Shown piece by piece: positions 34,578 to 43,263 of a stretch of DNA of 64,000 nucleotides. Under the pieces are notes generated by a model. It was not told the DNA's origin. It did not search any database and saw nothing but the letters and a program-made list of their open reading frames with translations. The translations under genes were made by a program, and so were the position numbers. Numbering within the stretch: the first letter of the stretch is position 1; each line of letters opens with the position of its first letter. Origin of the DNA: an uncultured Pseudomonadota bacterium (lineage in GTDB: Bacteria > Pseudomonadota > Gammaproteobacteria > Burkholderiales > JALYOK01); contig CADEHE010000003.1 of assembly GCA_902826775.1 (NCBI GenBank), positions 1-64,000 on the forward strand, in the 5' to 3' direction.

Positions 34578-36206
34578 ATGCAGCGCTTTGACGTCCTGAT
34601 CATCGGCAGCGGGCTGGCCGGCATTGCACTTGCCCTGCGCCTGGCCGACCAACGCAAGGTCGCGATCCTCACCAAACAAGAATTGATCAGCGGCGCCAGC
34701 GCCTGGGCGCAAGGCGGTATCGCAGGCGTGCTCAGCGAGGGCGACAGCGTCGACCAGCACGTGCAAGATACCTTGGTCGCCGGCGCCGGCTTGTGCGACG
34801 AGCCGATGACGCGTTTCATCGTCGAGCGCAGCCGCGACGCCATCCACTGGCTGATACAGCGCGGCGTGCCTTTTACTAAAGACAGCGCTAGCACGCTCGG
34901 CTACCACTTGACCCGCGAAGGCGGCCACAGCCAGCGGCGCATCATTCATGTCGACGACGCCACCGGCTGGGCGGTGCAGCAAACGCTGGCCGCGCAAGTG
35001 CAAGCCCACCCCAATATCACCGTGTTCGAGCACCACATCGCGGTCGACCTCATCACCAGCGGCAAGCTCGGCATGCGTGAGCACCGTTGCCTGGGCGCCT
35101 ATGCCTTGAATAACGCCAGCGGCAAAGTCACCACGTTCGCCGCCCAGCACACCGTGCTGGCAACGGGCGGTGCCGGCAAGGTCTACCTCTACACCACCAA
35201 CCCCGACAGCGCGACTGGCGACGGCATCGCCATGGGTTGGCGGGCCGGCTGCCGCGTGGCGAATTTGGAGTTCATCCAATTTCATCCCACCTGCCTCTAC
35301 CACCCGCACGCGAAATCGTTCTTGATTACCGAGGCGGTGCGTGGCGAGGGCGGCGTGCTGCGCTTGCCGGGGGAAGGCGGCAAACCGGGCGAGCGCTTCA
35401 TGGATAAGCACGATCCGCGCGCCGAATTGGCGCCGCGCGATGTCGTCGCACGCGCCATCGACTTCGAAATGAAGAAGCGAGGCTTGGACTGCGTCTATCT
35501 CGATATTTCGCACAAACCGGCGGAATTTCTTAAAGGGCATTTCCCAAACATCTACGCGCGCTGCCTAGAGCTCGGCATCGATATCACCAAGCAGCCCATT
35601 CCCGTGGTGCCGGCCGCGCACTACACCTGCGGTGGTGTGATGGTGGATCGGCGCGGACGCAGCGACGTCGCCAATTTGTACGGTATCGGCGAAGTCACGC
35701 ACACCGGCTTGCATGGTGCCAACCGCCTCGCCAGCAATTCATTGCTGGAGTGTTTGGTATTTGCCCAGGCCGCCGCCGACGATATCGTGCAACAGCCCGA
35801 TATTGCTTGCCCAGACTTGCCGCAATGGGACGAGAGCCGCGTGGTCGATGCCGACGAGGAAATCGTCATCGCGCATAACTGGAATGAGCTGCGTCATTTT
35901 ATGTGGGACTATGTCGGCATCGTGCGCACCAACAAGCGCTTGCAGCGCGCGCAGCACCGCATCCGCTTGCTGTTCGATGAGGTGCATGAGTATTACGCCA
36001 ATTTCCGCATCAGCAACGATTTGATCGAGTTGCGCAACTTGCTGCAGACCGCCGATCTCATCGTGCAATGCGCACTGCTGCGCCACGAAAGCCGCGGTTT
36101 GCACTACAGCCGCGATTATCCCCACACGCTGGCCAGCAGCCATAACACCGTGCTTACTCCGGCGCGATCCTCCTATGCGGTCCCGGCGCCTAGCGGCGCT
36201 GGCTAG
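34578..36206 (+). CDS. nadB: L-aspartate oxidase
   Basis: A 542-residue FAD enzyme that oxidises aspartate to iminoaspartate, the first step of NAD synthesis. The dinucleotide motif [15 protein letters not shown] starts the protein, and [17 protein letters not shown] and the flavin-binding [20 protein letters not shown] are visible. The last 15 residues are low complexity. The next gene starts 64 bases later. Confidence 0.95.
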   Translation: MQRFDVLIIGSGLAGIALALRLADQRKVAILTKQELISGASAWAQGGIAGVLSEGDSVDQHVQDTLVAGAGLCDEPMTRFIVERSRDAIHWLIQRGVPFTKDSASTLGYHLTREGGHSQRRIIHVDDATGWAVQQTLAAQVQAHPNITVFEHHIAVDLITSGKLGMREHRCLGAYALNNASGKVTTFAAQHTVLATGGAGKVYLYTTNPDSATGDGIAMGWRAGCRVANLEFIQFHPTCLYHPHAKSFLITEAVRGEGGVLRLPGEGGKPGERFMDKHDPRAELAPRDVVARAIDFEMKKRGLDCVYLDISHKPAEFLKGHFPNIYARCLELGIDITKQPIPVVPAAHYTCGGVMVDRRGRSDVANLYGIGEVTHTGLHGANRLASNSLLECLVFAQAAADDIVQQPDIACPDLPQWDESRVVDADEEIVIAHNWNELRHFMWDYVGIVRTNKRLQRAQHRIRLLFDEVHEYYANFRISNDLIELRNLLQTADLIVQCALLRHESRGLHYSRDYPHTLASSHNTVLTPARSSYAVPAPSGAG

Positions 36207-36270
36207 TTCGCCGGGAAAAACCCATCTCGCCGCAACGCATTCTTGCCGCAGCCCTTCGTTCCACCGACCC

Positions 36271-37758
36271 ATGACGCGTGACGTCCAACCGCTGTATTTC
36301 GCGCGCTCCATTCAAACCTTGGAGGCGGCAGCGCGCGCCGCGTTTCCTCAGCTTGAGTTGATGGAGCGCGCCGGCTTGGCCGCGGCACAGCGCGCGCGCG
36401 AGATGCTCGGCGCCAACGGCGGCGCCGTGCTGGTACTGGCCGGCCCCGGCAACAACGGCGGCGACGCGTTCGTCGTCGCGCGCTACCTGCGTGGCTGGTT
36501 CTACCGCGTCGATGTCGTGTTCACTGGCGAGGCGACGCGCTTGCCGGTTGATGCGCAAAAGGCGTTGCATGCCCTGCAGCAGCAGCGAGGCGCCGTGCTG
36601 TTGCAGGATATGCCTGCGCAGCCGCAATACGATCTCGTTGTCGATGGCCTATTCGGCACCGGGCTGAGCCGCGCTTTGGATGCGCGCTATCTGAACCTGA
36701 TCGCGCAAGTCGAAACGCTGGGCGCGCCGGTGCTGGCGTTGGATGTTCCAAGCGGCATCAATGCCGATACCGGACAAGTCATGGGCAGCGCGCTGCGCGC
36801 CCAGCACACCATTAGTTTCATTGCCCTCAAGCCCGGATTGCTGACGCTCGATGGCCCGGACTATCGCGGCGAATTGACACTGGATACCCTAGGCATCGAA
36901 GCGCAGCAGTTCGCGCGCGCCGACGGCTATGCGATCAGCGCTGCGCATTTGCGCGGCGCGCTGCCACCGCGCTTAAAGAACAGCCATAAAGGCACTTTCG
37001 GCAGCGTGGCGGTGATCGGCGGCAGCAAAGGCATGATGGGGGCGACGCTCTTGGCCGGCCGCGCTGCCCTGCATGGTGGCGCTGGGCGCGTTTATATTGG
37101 CTTGCTCGCCCCGCTGCGGCCCGCGGTCGATTTCGTGCAGCCGGAGTTGATGCTGCGCAGCGCCGAGGAGGCCTTGCGCATACCAGGCCCGCTTTGTGTA
37201 GTCATCGGCCCAGGCATGGGCACCGGCGAAGATGCGCACGAACTCATGCGCAACGCTGCATTGGTGGAGTACCCGCTGATCATCGACGCCGACGCCCTTA
37301 ACGTTATCGCACAAGACTCGAGCCTACAGCGCACGCTGCTTACCCGCCGCGCGGCGACCTTGCTGACGCCACACCCGGCGGAAGCCGCGCGCTTGCTGGG
37401 TATCGATAACGCCGCCGTGCAAAGCAATCGCGTCGACAGCGCCCAGCGCATCGCCAGCCGGTTCCGCGCGCACGTCGTGCTAAAAGGCGTAGGCAGTGTC
37501 TGCGCGACGCCAGACGGCAAGTGGTTCATCAATGCCAGCGGAAATCCGGGCTTGGCCAGCGCCGGCATGGGCGACGTGCTGGCGGGCCTACTCGGCGCCT
37601 TGCTCGCTCAAGGGGCCGAACCCGAGCAGGCTTTGCTTGCAGGGGTGCATTTGCACGGTTTAGCGGCGGACATGCTGGTAGGGCGCGACGTTGGTCCACG
37701 CGGCTTGACGGCGAGCGAACTAATACTGGAGCTACGTCAGCTTATCAATATACATTGA
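36271..37758 (+). CDS. nnr: Bifunctional NAD(P)HX epimerase/dehydratase
   Basis: A 495-residue fusion that repairs hydrated NAD(P)H. The N-terminal YjeF_N epimerase domain (residues 1-210) has GPGNNGGDAFVVARYL and DVPSGINADTG. The C-terminal ADP-dependent dehydratase domain shows HKGTFGSVAVIGGSKGMMGA and the nucleotide-binding GNPGLASAGMGDVLAG. The ATG at 36271 gives the normal N-terminus. It follows nadB, another NAD-related gene. Confidence 0.94.
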   Translation: MTRDVQPLYFARSIQTLEAAARAAFPQLELMERAGLAAAQRAREMLGANGGAVLVLAGPGNNGGDAFVVARYLRGWFYRVDVVFTGEATRLPVDAQKALHALQQQRGAVLLQDMPAQPQYDLVVDGLFGTGLSRALDARYLNLIAQVETLGAPVLALDVPSGINADTGQVMGSALRAQHTISFIALKPGLLTLDGPDYRGELTLDTLGIEAQQFARADGYAISAAHLRGALPPRLKNSHKGTFGSVAVIGGSKGMMGATLLAGRAALHGGAGRVYIGLLAPLRPAVDFVQPELMLRSAEEALRIPGPLCVVIGPGMGTGEDAHELMRNAALVEYPLIIDADALNVIAQDSSLQRTLLTRRAATLLTPHPAEAARLLGIDNAAVQSNRVDSAQRIASRFRAHVVLKGVGSVCATPDGKWFINASGNPGLASAGMGDVLAGLLGALLAQGAEPEQALLAGVHLHGLAADMLVGRDVGPRGLTASELILELRQLINIH

Positions 37759-37851
37759 CCTGTAACGGTGGCAATGTGTCGAAAATGAACATGCTCCAGA
37801 TTACCCTGTCGATAGTATCAGCCGTTTCGCAGTCACATGCGGCGCACGGCA

Positions 37852-38241
37852 CTAACTATTTCCTCCCTGCAGCGCACGCACCGTCAAAAGCCCGGCGAAA
37901 GTCATGATGATCGATCCGAACAAATGCACCGTGCTATGCAATATCGCACCACCCCAATCGTTGCGTTGCAGCAGCGCGACCGACTCTGCCGAAAATGTCG
38001 AGAATGTAGTCAGTGCGCCGAGAAAACCGGTGACGATCAAAAAGCGCCACTCCGGCGCAAGCTGCGGATAGGCGGTGAAGACACCGACCGCCATGCCGAT
38101 CAGATAGCCGCCGAGCAGATTTGCCACCAACGTGCCGCTCGGCAGCGAAGGCGTGAGCGGATTGAGCCACATGCCCAAGCCCCAGCGCAGCCACGCTCCA
38201 AGCACCGCCCCAACCGCCACCGCCAGCATATGCCGCAGCAT
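37852..38241 (-). CDS. crcB: Fluoride ion channel CrcB/Fluc
   Basis: A 129-residue protein with four transmembrane helices. The family motifs GTLVANLLGGYLIG and GFLGALTTFSTFSAE (with the Phe box and TTFSTF) are present. It exports fluoride as a dual-topology dimer. It starts three bases after the thioesterase stop, so they share a transcript. I see no fluoride riboswitch upstream. Confidence 0.95.
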   Translation of the reverse strand: MLRHMLAVAVGAVLGAWLRWGLGMWLNPLTPSLPSGTLVANLLGGYLIGMAVGVFTAYPQLAPEWRFLIVTGFLGALTTFSTFSAESVALLQRNDWGGAILHSTVHLFGSIIMTFAGLLTVRALQGGNS

Positions 38242-38244
38242 GGC

Positions 38245-38712
38245 CTAGCCCACTTTCGCCGCGGCGAAGCGCGCGCGCACCGCATCGGGCATCGGCAGCG
38301 ACTGGTTCGCCGCGAAATCGACCCACGCGACCACCGACTTGCCGTCCGCGTACAGCACGTTCGCGTCGCGCGCATCGACGATTTCGATGAATAGCGGCAG
38401 GCTCGAGCGCCGGGCTTCGCCGCAGTACAAACGCAGCTCGATACGCGCCGGGTAAACGATGGCGCGGCGAAAGTTGCAATCGGCGTGAACCAGCAACATG
38501 CCGTGCCCTTTGCCGTCGGAAGCGATGCCGTGTTTCTCGAAAAACTCGATGCGCGCCTGTTCCATGTAGCGAAAGTAAACGGCGTTATTCACATGACCGA
38601 GCGCATCCATGTCGCCCCAGCGCACGTCCAGTTGCACCACATAAGCCAGTTTGCCGCGCTGATCCGCGTTGTCTTGCACCGGTGAATTCCTTATTGCCGC
38701 AAAGCGCTGCAT
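38245..38712 (-). CDS. Hot-dog acyl-CoA thioesterase (YbgC/FadM-like)
   Basis: A 155-residue hot-dog protein. The catalytic segment [20 protein letters not shown] has the Asp and the HVNN characteristic of 4-hydroxybenzoyl-CoA thioesterase-like enzymes. It hydrolyses acyl-CoA or acyl-ACP; the exact substrate is unknown. It is divergent from the ETF-QO gene with a 37-base gap and is coupled to crcB. Confidence 0.88.
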   Translation of the reverse strand: MQRFAAIRNSPVQDNADQRGKLAYVVQLDVRWGDMDALGHVNNAVYFRYMEQARIEFFEKHGIASDGKGHGMLLVHADCNFRRAIVYPARIELRLYCGEARRSSLPLFIEIVDARDANVLYADGKSVVAWVDFAANQSLPMPDAVRARFAAAKVG

Positions 38713-38749
38713 TATAATCGGCTGGCCTCTTCGAGACGGGAGTAAGCGC

Positions 38750-40378
38750 GTGAGCGAACGCGAATCGATGGAGTACGACGTTGTCATCGTCGGCGCCGGG
38801 CCGTCCGGCCTCGCCGCGGCGATCCGCTTGAAGCAGCTGTGCGCGCAGTTCAAGAAAGAACTGAGTGTGTGCGTGATCGAAAAGGGCTCCGAAGTCGGCG
38901 CGCATATTCTCTCCGGCGCGGTGCTCGAGCCGCGCGCGCTGATCGAACTGTTCCCCGATTGGAAAGCGCGCGGCGCGCCGCTCAACACGCCGGCAAAGGA
39001 AGATCACTTTCTCTTCCTCACCGCCGAGAAATCCTACAAGCTGCCCACGCCGCCGCAGATGCACAACACGGGCAACTACATCATCAGCCTCGGCAATTTC
39101 TGCCGCTGGCTCGGCAAGCAAGCGGAAGAATTGGGCGTCGAAATTTATCCCGGTTTCGCCGCCGCCGAAGTGCTCTACGACGACAGCGGCGCGGTGCGCG
39201 GCGTGGCCACTGGGGACATGGGCATCGGCAAAGACGGCGAACGCACGGCGAGCTATCAGCCCGGCATCGAGCTGCACGCCAAGCAAACCGTGTTCGCCGA
39301 AGGCTGCCGCGGCTCACTCACCAAAACCTTATTCGCAAAGTTCAATTTGCGCGACGGCGTCGATCCGCAAACCTACGGCATCGGCCTAAAGGAATTGTGG
39401 GAGATCAAACCCGAGCAGCACAACGCCGGCAAAGTCGTGCACACCATCGGCTGGCCGATGGACCGCAAGACTTACGGCGGCTCGTTTCTCTACCATTTGG
39501 AGAACAATCAAGTCGCCGTCGGCTTCGTCATCGCGCTCGACTATCAGAATCCCTACCTGAGCCCGTACGATGAGTTTCAGCGCTTCAAGACGCATCCGGC
39601 CATACGCCCCACGTTCGAAGGCGGCCGCCGCATCGCCTACGGCGCACGCGCCATTTCCGAAGGCGGCTACCAGTCAATCCCTCGCCTCACCTTCCCTGGC
39701 GGATTGCTGATCGGCGATACCGCCGGCTTCCTCAATGTGCCGAAGATCAAGGGCACGCATACGGCGATGAAATCCGGCATGACTGCCGCCGAAGCGCTGT
39801 TCGAGGGCATGACAGCAGGCGAAGTGCGCGAAGCGGCGAGCTATCCCGCAAAACTCAAGCAAACCTGGGTATGGGACGAACTCTATCGCGTGCGCAACAT
39901 CCGCCCGGCGTTTCGCGCCAGCCTATTCCCGGCGCTGGCCTACTCCGCGCTGGACACTTACATCCTGCGCGGCAAGGCCCCCTGGACACTGCGCAATCAC
40001 GCTGACCACACGCAACTCAAGCGCGCCAGCGAATCGCCGCGCATCGAGTACCCCAAGCCGGACGGCGTGGTGAGCTTCGATAAATTGTCCTCGGTGTTCA
40101 TTTCCGCCACCAACCACGAAGAAAATCAGCCCGCGCACCTAAAGCTCGCCAACGCGGACGTGCCGATTAACACCAACCTCGCCCTCTACGACGCGCCGGA
40201 ACAGCGCTACTGCCCCGCCGGCGTCTACGAAATCATCCACGAAAGCGGCCCGCCGCGCTTGCAGATCAACGCGCAGAACTGCGTGCACTGCAAAACCTGC
40301 GACATCAAAGACCCGACGCAGAATATAAATTGGGTGGTGCCCCAAGGCGGAGATGGCCCGAACTACCCGAACATGTGA
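38750..40378 (+). CDS. Electron transfer flavoprotein-ubiquinone oxidoreductase
   Basis: A 542-residue membrane-associated FAD and [4Fe-4S] enzyme passing electrons from acyl-CoA dehydrogenases via ETF to quinone. The FAD motif [17 protein letters not shown] starts the protein. The cluster cysteines are in YCPAGVYE and [13 protein letters not shown], and the protein ends GPNYPNM. GGGAG precedes the GTG start I chose. A perfect TATAAT lies at 38713-38718. A second, diverged copy of the C-terminal codons follows the stop. Confidence 0.95.
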   Translation: MSERESMEYDVVIVGAGPSGLAAAIRLKQLCAQFKKELSVCVIEKGSEVGAHILSGAVLEPRALIELFPDWKARGAPLNTPAKEDHFLFLTAEKSYKLPTPPQMHNTGNYIISLGNFCRWLGKQAEELGVEIYPGFAAAEVLYDDSGAVRGVATGDMGIGKDGERTASYQPGIELHAKQTVFAEGCRGSLTKTLFAKFNLRDGVDPQTYGIGLKELWEIKPEQHNAGKVVHTIGWPMDRKTYGGSFLYHLENNQVAVGFVIALDYQNPYLSPYDEFQRFKTHPAIRPTFEGGRRIAYGARAISEGGYQSIPRLTFPGGLLIGDTAGFLNVPKIKGTHTAMKSGMTAAEALFEGMTAGEVREAASYPAKLKQTWVWDELYRVRNIRPAFRASLFPALAYSALDTYILRGKAPWTLRNHADHTQLKRASESPRIEYPKPDGVVSFDKLSSVFISATNHEENQPAHLKLANADVPINTNLALYDAPEQRYCPAGVYEIIHESGPPRLQINAQNCVHCKTCDIKDPTQNINWVVPQGGDGPNYPNM

Positions 40379-40455
40379 GCATGTGAGGGTAGTTTGGGAC
40401 AGGCTTCGCCAGCGTATTCCGGTGGTGGCGGGCCGAACTATCCGATTATGTGAGC
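40355..40455 (+). repeat. Duplicated end of the ETF-QO coding sequence
   Basis: The last 26 bases of the gene with flanking GC (40355-40380) recur at 40430-40455 with about four mismatches. The second copy, read in frame from 40414, gives AYSGGGGPNYPIM and a stop, which resembles the canonical C-terminus of this enzyme family better than the real gene's DGPNYPNM. It lies exactly at the edge of the AT-richer SIR2 patch. Confidence 0.75.
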
Positions 40456-40589
40456 TTGACTAAGCCGACCGTGGCAGTGGGGCGCAGTTGGGGTTTAAGG
40501 AAACGTCCAATCAACTGCGTCGCGTTTTTGAGATCTTGTCAACGCGAAGGTTCATCTTAGCCATATCCAGATCTGTGGACAGCCTAACG

Positions 40590-40844
40590 ATGTGTAAGCA
40601 GATATCAAAGATGAGTTCATGGTTGAATGTCACTCAGAGTGAGTGGGAATTCCTCGAAAATCTCTCTCGCGTGTACCAAAGTGCTGCCGACTTCTCAAGA
40701 GATGGACTAAAGCACATGGGCCTAAACTCTTCCATCGAGCAGGCTTGCTTCGGCACGCATACTATGCCTGCGTACGCCCACACATGTCGTCGGGCTGCAC
40801 GTAAGCCGAGAGAGTGTCGAGCAACTGGAGGTCTTCAGCGGTGA
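40590..40844 (+). CDS. Possible small protein upstream of the SIR2-like gene
   Basis: An 84-residue reading frame (up to 118 residues if a TTG at 40488 is used) whose TGA overlaps the GTG of the SIR2-like gene (GTGA). The first half (SEWEFLENLSRVYQSAADF) looks protein-like; the last 25 residues are Arg/Cys rich and look like run-off. No good ribosome binding site and no family recognised. The rest of 40456-40589 shows nothing. Confidence 0.3.
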   Translation: MCKQISKMSSWLNVTQSEWEFLENLSRVYQSAADFSRDGLKHMGLNSSIEQACFGTHTMPAYAHTCRRAARKPRECRATGGLQR

Positions 40845-41881
40845 AATCTCTCGTACTCGTTTTGGGTGCGGGCGCCAGCAAAGAAGTAGGCCTTCCTACT
40901 GGAATCGAGCTCACGTCGGAGATCGCTCGTCTACTCGATATCCGGATTAAGGGCGGCCGGCAAGAGAGTGGCGACTATGAGATCAAAGAAGCACTACACT
41001 TAATTGCCAAGGCAACAGATCCGCCCGATAAAGTCAATCAGTTCCTGCACACGTGCAGGCGCATTCGTGATGCTATGCCACAGGCGATATCTATCGATAA
41101 TTTCATTGATTGCCATGCTGATGAATCAAAGATCGCTGTTTGCGGCAAGCTCGCAATCGCCAAAGCAATACTAACTGCCGAGTCAAAGAGCACGATCAGA
41201 ATTGACAAGGGCAACAACAAAATTGACTTCGCTCAGAATTCAAGCACCTGGTTCAACAGTTTCTTCCAGATCCTAACTGAAAACTGCCGAGCTGAAGCAT
41301 TGCCAGAGCGCCTTAGTAGCGTTGGGGTGATTACATTTAACTATGATCGCTGCTTCGAGCACTATCTTTTTAATGCCATCCAAAACTACTACGGTGTCAA
41401 TGCGGATAGGGCCGCCGAAATACTTCAGAGCCTAGAGATACATCATCCGTATGGAATGGTGGGCGGCCTTCCTTGGATGCGCCGCCAGACTTCGATCGAC
41501 TTTGGAGCAGACGTTAATTCTAGGGATTTGATCCCCCTGTCTAATCAGCTCCGAACGTTCACCGAGGGCACCGACCCCACCGATAGCAACATCGAGCTAG
41601 TTCGCGCCACCATCAACGGCACAACAAGAATCATCTTCCTCGGCTTCGCGTTCCACCGCTTGAATATGGACTTACTCTTCGGCGCGACAGTATCGCCAGC
41701 AAAGGTTGCGCACAGGGTTTTTGGGAGCGCCCTTGGCATATCGCCCAGTGACTGCAATGTCATTCTTAACGATCTATCAGCCAGAATCGGCTTAGCCCAT
41801 GACCTGATCCAGGTGCGAAACGATACTACTTGCGCGAACCTTGTTCAGGAGTATCGGCGCAGCCTGTCGTTGACCCAGTGA
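40841..41881 (+). CDS. Standalone SIR2-like domain protein (possible NADase)
   Basis: A 346-residue protein with the SIR2-like (defence-type) nucleotide-binding fold: VLVLGAGASKEVGLPTG at the N-terminus, VGVITFNYDRCFEHYL near residue 170 with the Asn-Asp expected in the active site, IHHPYGMVG with the catalytic-type His near 205, and IIFLGFAFHRLNMDLL near 265. No zinc-binding cysteines of protein deacylases are present. GGAGG lies nine bases before the GTG. The gene is clearly richer in A+T than its neighbours. Such proteins are often NAD-depleting effectors of phage defence; no second component is certain here. Confidence 0.75.
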   Translation: MKSLVLVLGAGASKEVGLPTGIELTSEIARLLDIRIKGGRQESGDYEIKEALHLIAKATDPPDKVNQFLHTCRRIRDAMPQAISIDNFIDCHADESKIAVCGKLAIAKAILTAESKSTIRIDKGNNKIDFAQNSSTWFNSFFQILTENCRAEALPERLSSVGVITFNYDRCFEHYLFNAIQNYYGVNADRAAEILQSLEIHHPYGMVGGLPWMRRQTSIDFGADVNSRDLIPLSNQLRTFTEGTDPTDSNIELVRATINGTTRIIFLGFAFHRLNMDLLFGATVSPAKVAHRVFGSALGISPSDCNVILNDLSARIGLAHDLIQVRNDTTCANLVQEYRRSLSLTQ

Positions 41882-42276
41882 TAACCACAATAGACGGAAC
41901 CTGTCACTGCCGCGCAGTCTCTTGGCAATTCAAAGGCGTGCCCGAATCCGCGACAGCTTGCAACTGCACAATTTGCCGTCGCTACGGCGTGTTGTGGGCG
42001 TACGACTATGAAAACGAGGGCATCTCTGTTTCCGGTCCCACGCGAGCGTACGTGCGCGGCAAGGCTATCGAATTTCATTTTTGCCCGAACTGCGGCTGCG
42101 TATCGCATTGGCGCGCACTGAAGGCTGATGAAGACGGCCGCCGGCGCATCGCGGTCAACCTTCGCTTAACGGAGCCTGGGCCAATTGCCAATGTTCCTAT
42201 CGATCATTTTGATGGTTTGGACACCTTCGATGATTTGCCGCGGGACGGCCGCTGCGTGGGTGACTACTGGTTCTGA
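41878..42276 (+). CDS. GFA/CENP-V-type zinc protein
   Basis: A 132-residue protein of the glutathione-dependent formaldehyde-activating (GFA) fold. Cysteine motifs GTCHC, CNCTIC and CPNCGC form the two zinc sites. I start it at the GTG at 41878, which overlaps the SIR2 gene stop (GTGA); a longer frame starts at 41830 inside the SIR2 gene. Many family members are not formaldehyde enzymes and the substrate here is unknown. Confidence 0.82.
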   Translation: MITTIDGTCHCRAVSWQFKGVPESATACNCTICRRYGVLWAYDYENEGISVSGPTRAYVRGKAIEFHFCPNCGCVSHWRALKADEDGRRRIAVNLRLTEPGPIANVPIDHFDGLDTFDDLPRDGRCVGDYWF

Positions 42277-42289
42277 ACGGCTTCAGGCC

Positions 42290-42531
42290 GTGAGCGATTG
42301 GCGGCCCCTCCCCGCCGCGATTGCGCAATCCGTATTTTCTGATGAGCGCGCTCGCTTGCTCAATGATCCGGATCACTCGGCCCACGAAGATCGCTTCCTG
42401 CTTCTTGGCATTAGCAGCAGCCTGCGCATCCTGGTCGTAGCGCATTGCTACCGCGAGGCAGAGGGCGTCATTCGGATCATCTCCGCGCGTAAGGCCACAC
42501 GCGACGAGCAACACTTCCCAAAGGTGACATC
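42290..42531 (+). pseudogene. brnT: Broken BrnT-type toxin gene
   Basis: The frame contains the BrnT core (QSVFSDERARLLNDPDHS, then RFLLLGISSSLRILVVAHCY and VIRIISARKATRDEQ). The normal first 25-30 residues (FEWDxxK and KHG motifs) are absent and replaced by VSDWRPLPAAIA. At the 3' end the frame does not stop before brnA but runs on into it out of frame. Both ends are therefore damaged, so the RNase toxin is probably inactive. The antitoxin gene follows in its normal place. Confidence 0.72.
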
Positions 42532-42711
42532 ATGCGTAAACAGTACGACTTCAGCACGTCTCGCAAGAACCCCTACGCCGTGCAACTCAAGAAGTCCGTT
42601 ACCATTCGGCTCGACGAGCAGGCAATAACTAATTTCAAGTCGATGTCGGAGGAGACTGGCATTCCCTATCAGAGCCTTATTAACCCGTATCTCAAAGAAT
42701 GCGCCGCGTAA
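42532..42711 (+). CDS. brnA: BrnA-type antitoxin
   Basis: A 59-residue protein with the BrnA layout: MRKQYDFSTSRKNPYAVQLK, then VTIRLDEQAITNFKSMSEE, then GIPYQSLINPYLKECAA. This is the ribbon-helix-helix-type DNA-binding antitoxin of the brnTA module. It is complete although its toxin partner looks broken. Family members usually read LINLYL where this has LINPYL; the proline may disturb the last helix. Confidence 0.85.
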   Translation: MRKQYDFSTSRKNPYAVQLKKSVTIRLDEQAITNFKSMSEETGIPYQSLINPYLKECAA

Positions 42712-42764
42712 GCGTCTTAACTTGGCTTGGAAGTAGCGCTGCTCTGCTACACTCTCGCTCGGCA

Positions 42765-42785
42765 GGTCGGGAGCGGCGCCCGACC
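42765..42785 (+). terminator. Weak hairpin after brnA
   Basis: GGTCGGG pairs with CCCGACC around a 7-base loop, followed by GCTTT. It lies between brnA and ridA and may end the brnTA transcript. Confidence 0.35.
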
Positions 42786-42855
42786 GCTTTAGGACTTGGA
42801 CGCGCATCCCGCGTATTTCATTGCAACGGAGTTCCCTGCTCAGCAAAAACCCAAA

Positions 42856-43242
42856 ATGAAGCGCACACTCATTAGCTCTGGATCGCCTTTTGAACGTGAC
42901 ATCGGGTACTCTCGTGCCGTGGCTCAAGGCGATTGGGTGTTCGTCTCCGGCACGACCGGATTCGATTACGCCAACATGACGATTGCCGACGGCATCGAGG
43001 AACAAACCGAGCAGTGTTTGCGAAACATCGAAGCCGCGTTGAAACAGGCAGGAGCGACCCTTAAGGACGTCGTGCGCGTCACCTACGTCTTGCCGGATGC
43101 GGCGGCGTTCCCGAAGACTTGGCCCGTCCTGCGCAAATATTTTGATGCAGTGCGTCCCGCGTCGATGATGATTTCCGCAGGGCTTGCCGATCCGCGCATG
43201 CGCATCGAGATTGAAGTGACGGCACTAAAGGGTTCGCACTGA
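42856..43242 (+). CDS. RidA/YjgF-family protein
   Basis: A 128-residue member of the RidA family, trimeric enamine/imine deaminases. The start gives MKRTLISSGSPFERDIGYSR, and conserved stretches include VFVSGTTGFD and VVRVTYVLPD. The RidA catalytic Arg region is represented by DPRMRIEIEVTALKG. Whether it is a true RidA or a subfamily with another role cannot be told. It is convergent with the HD-GYP gene. Confidence 0.85.
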   Translation: MKRTLISSGSPFERDIGYSRAVAQGDWVFVSGTTGFDYANMTIADGIEEQTEQCLRNIEAALKQAGATLKDVVRVTYVLPDAAAFPKTWPVLRKYFDAVRPASMMISAGLADPRMRIEIEVTALKGSH

Positions 43243-43263
43243 GAGGTCTTTCGGTGGCGGCGC

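Noticed and set aside
37759..38245. Fluoride riboswitch for crcB
   Set aside because: crcB follows the thioesterase gene by three bases, and no structured leader with the riboswitch core was found upstream of either gene.
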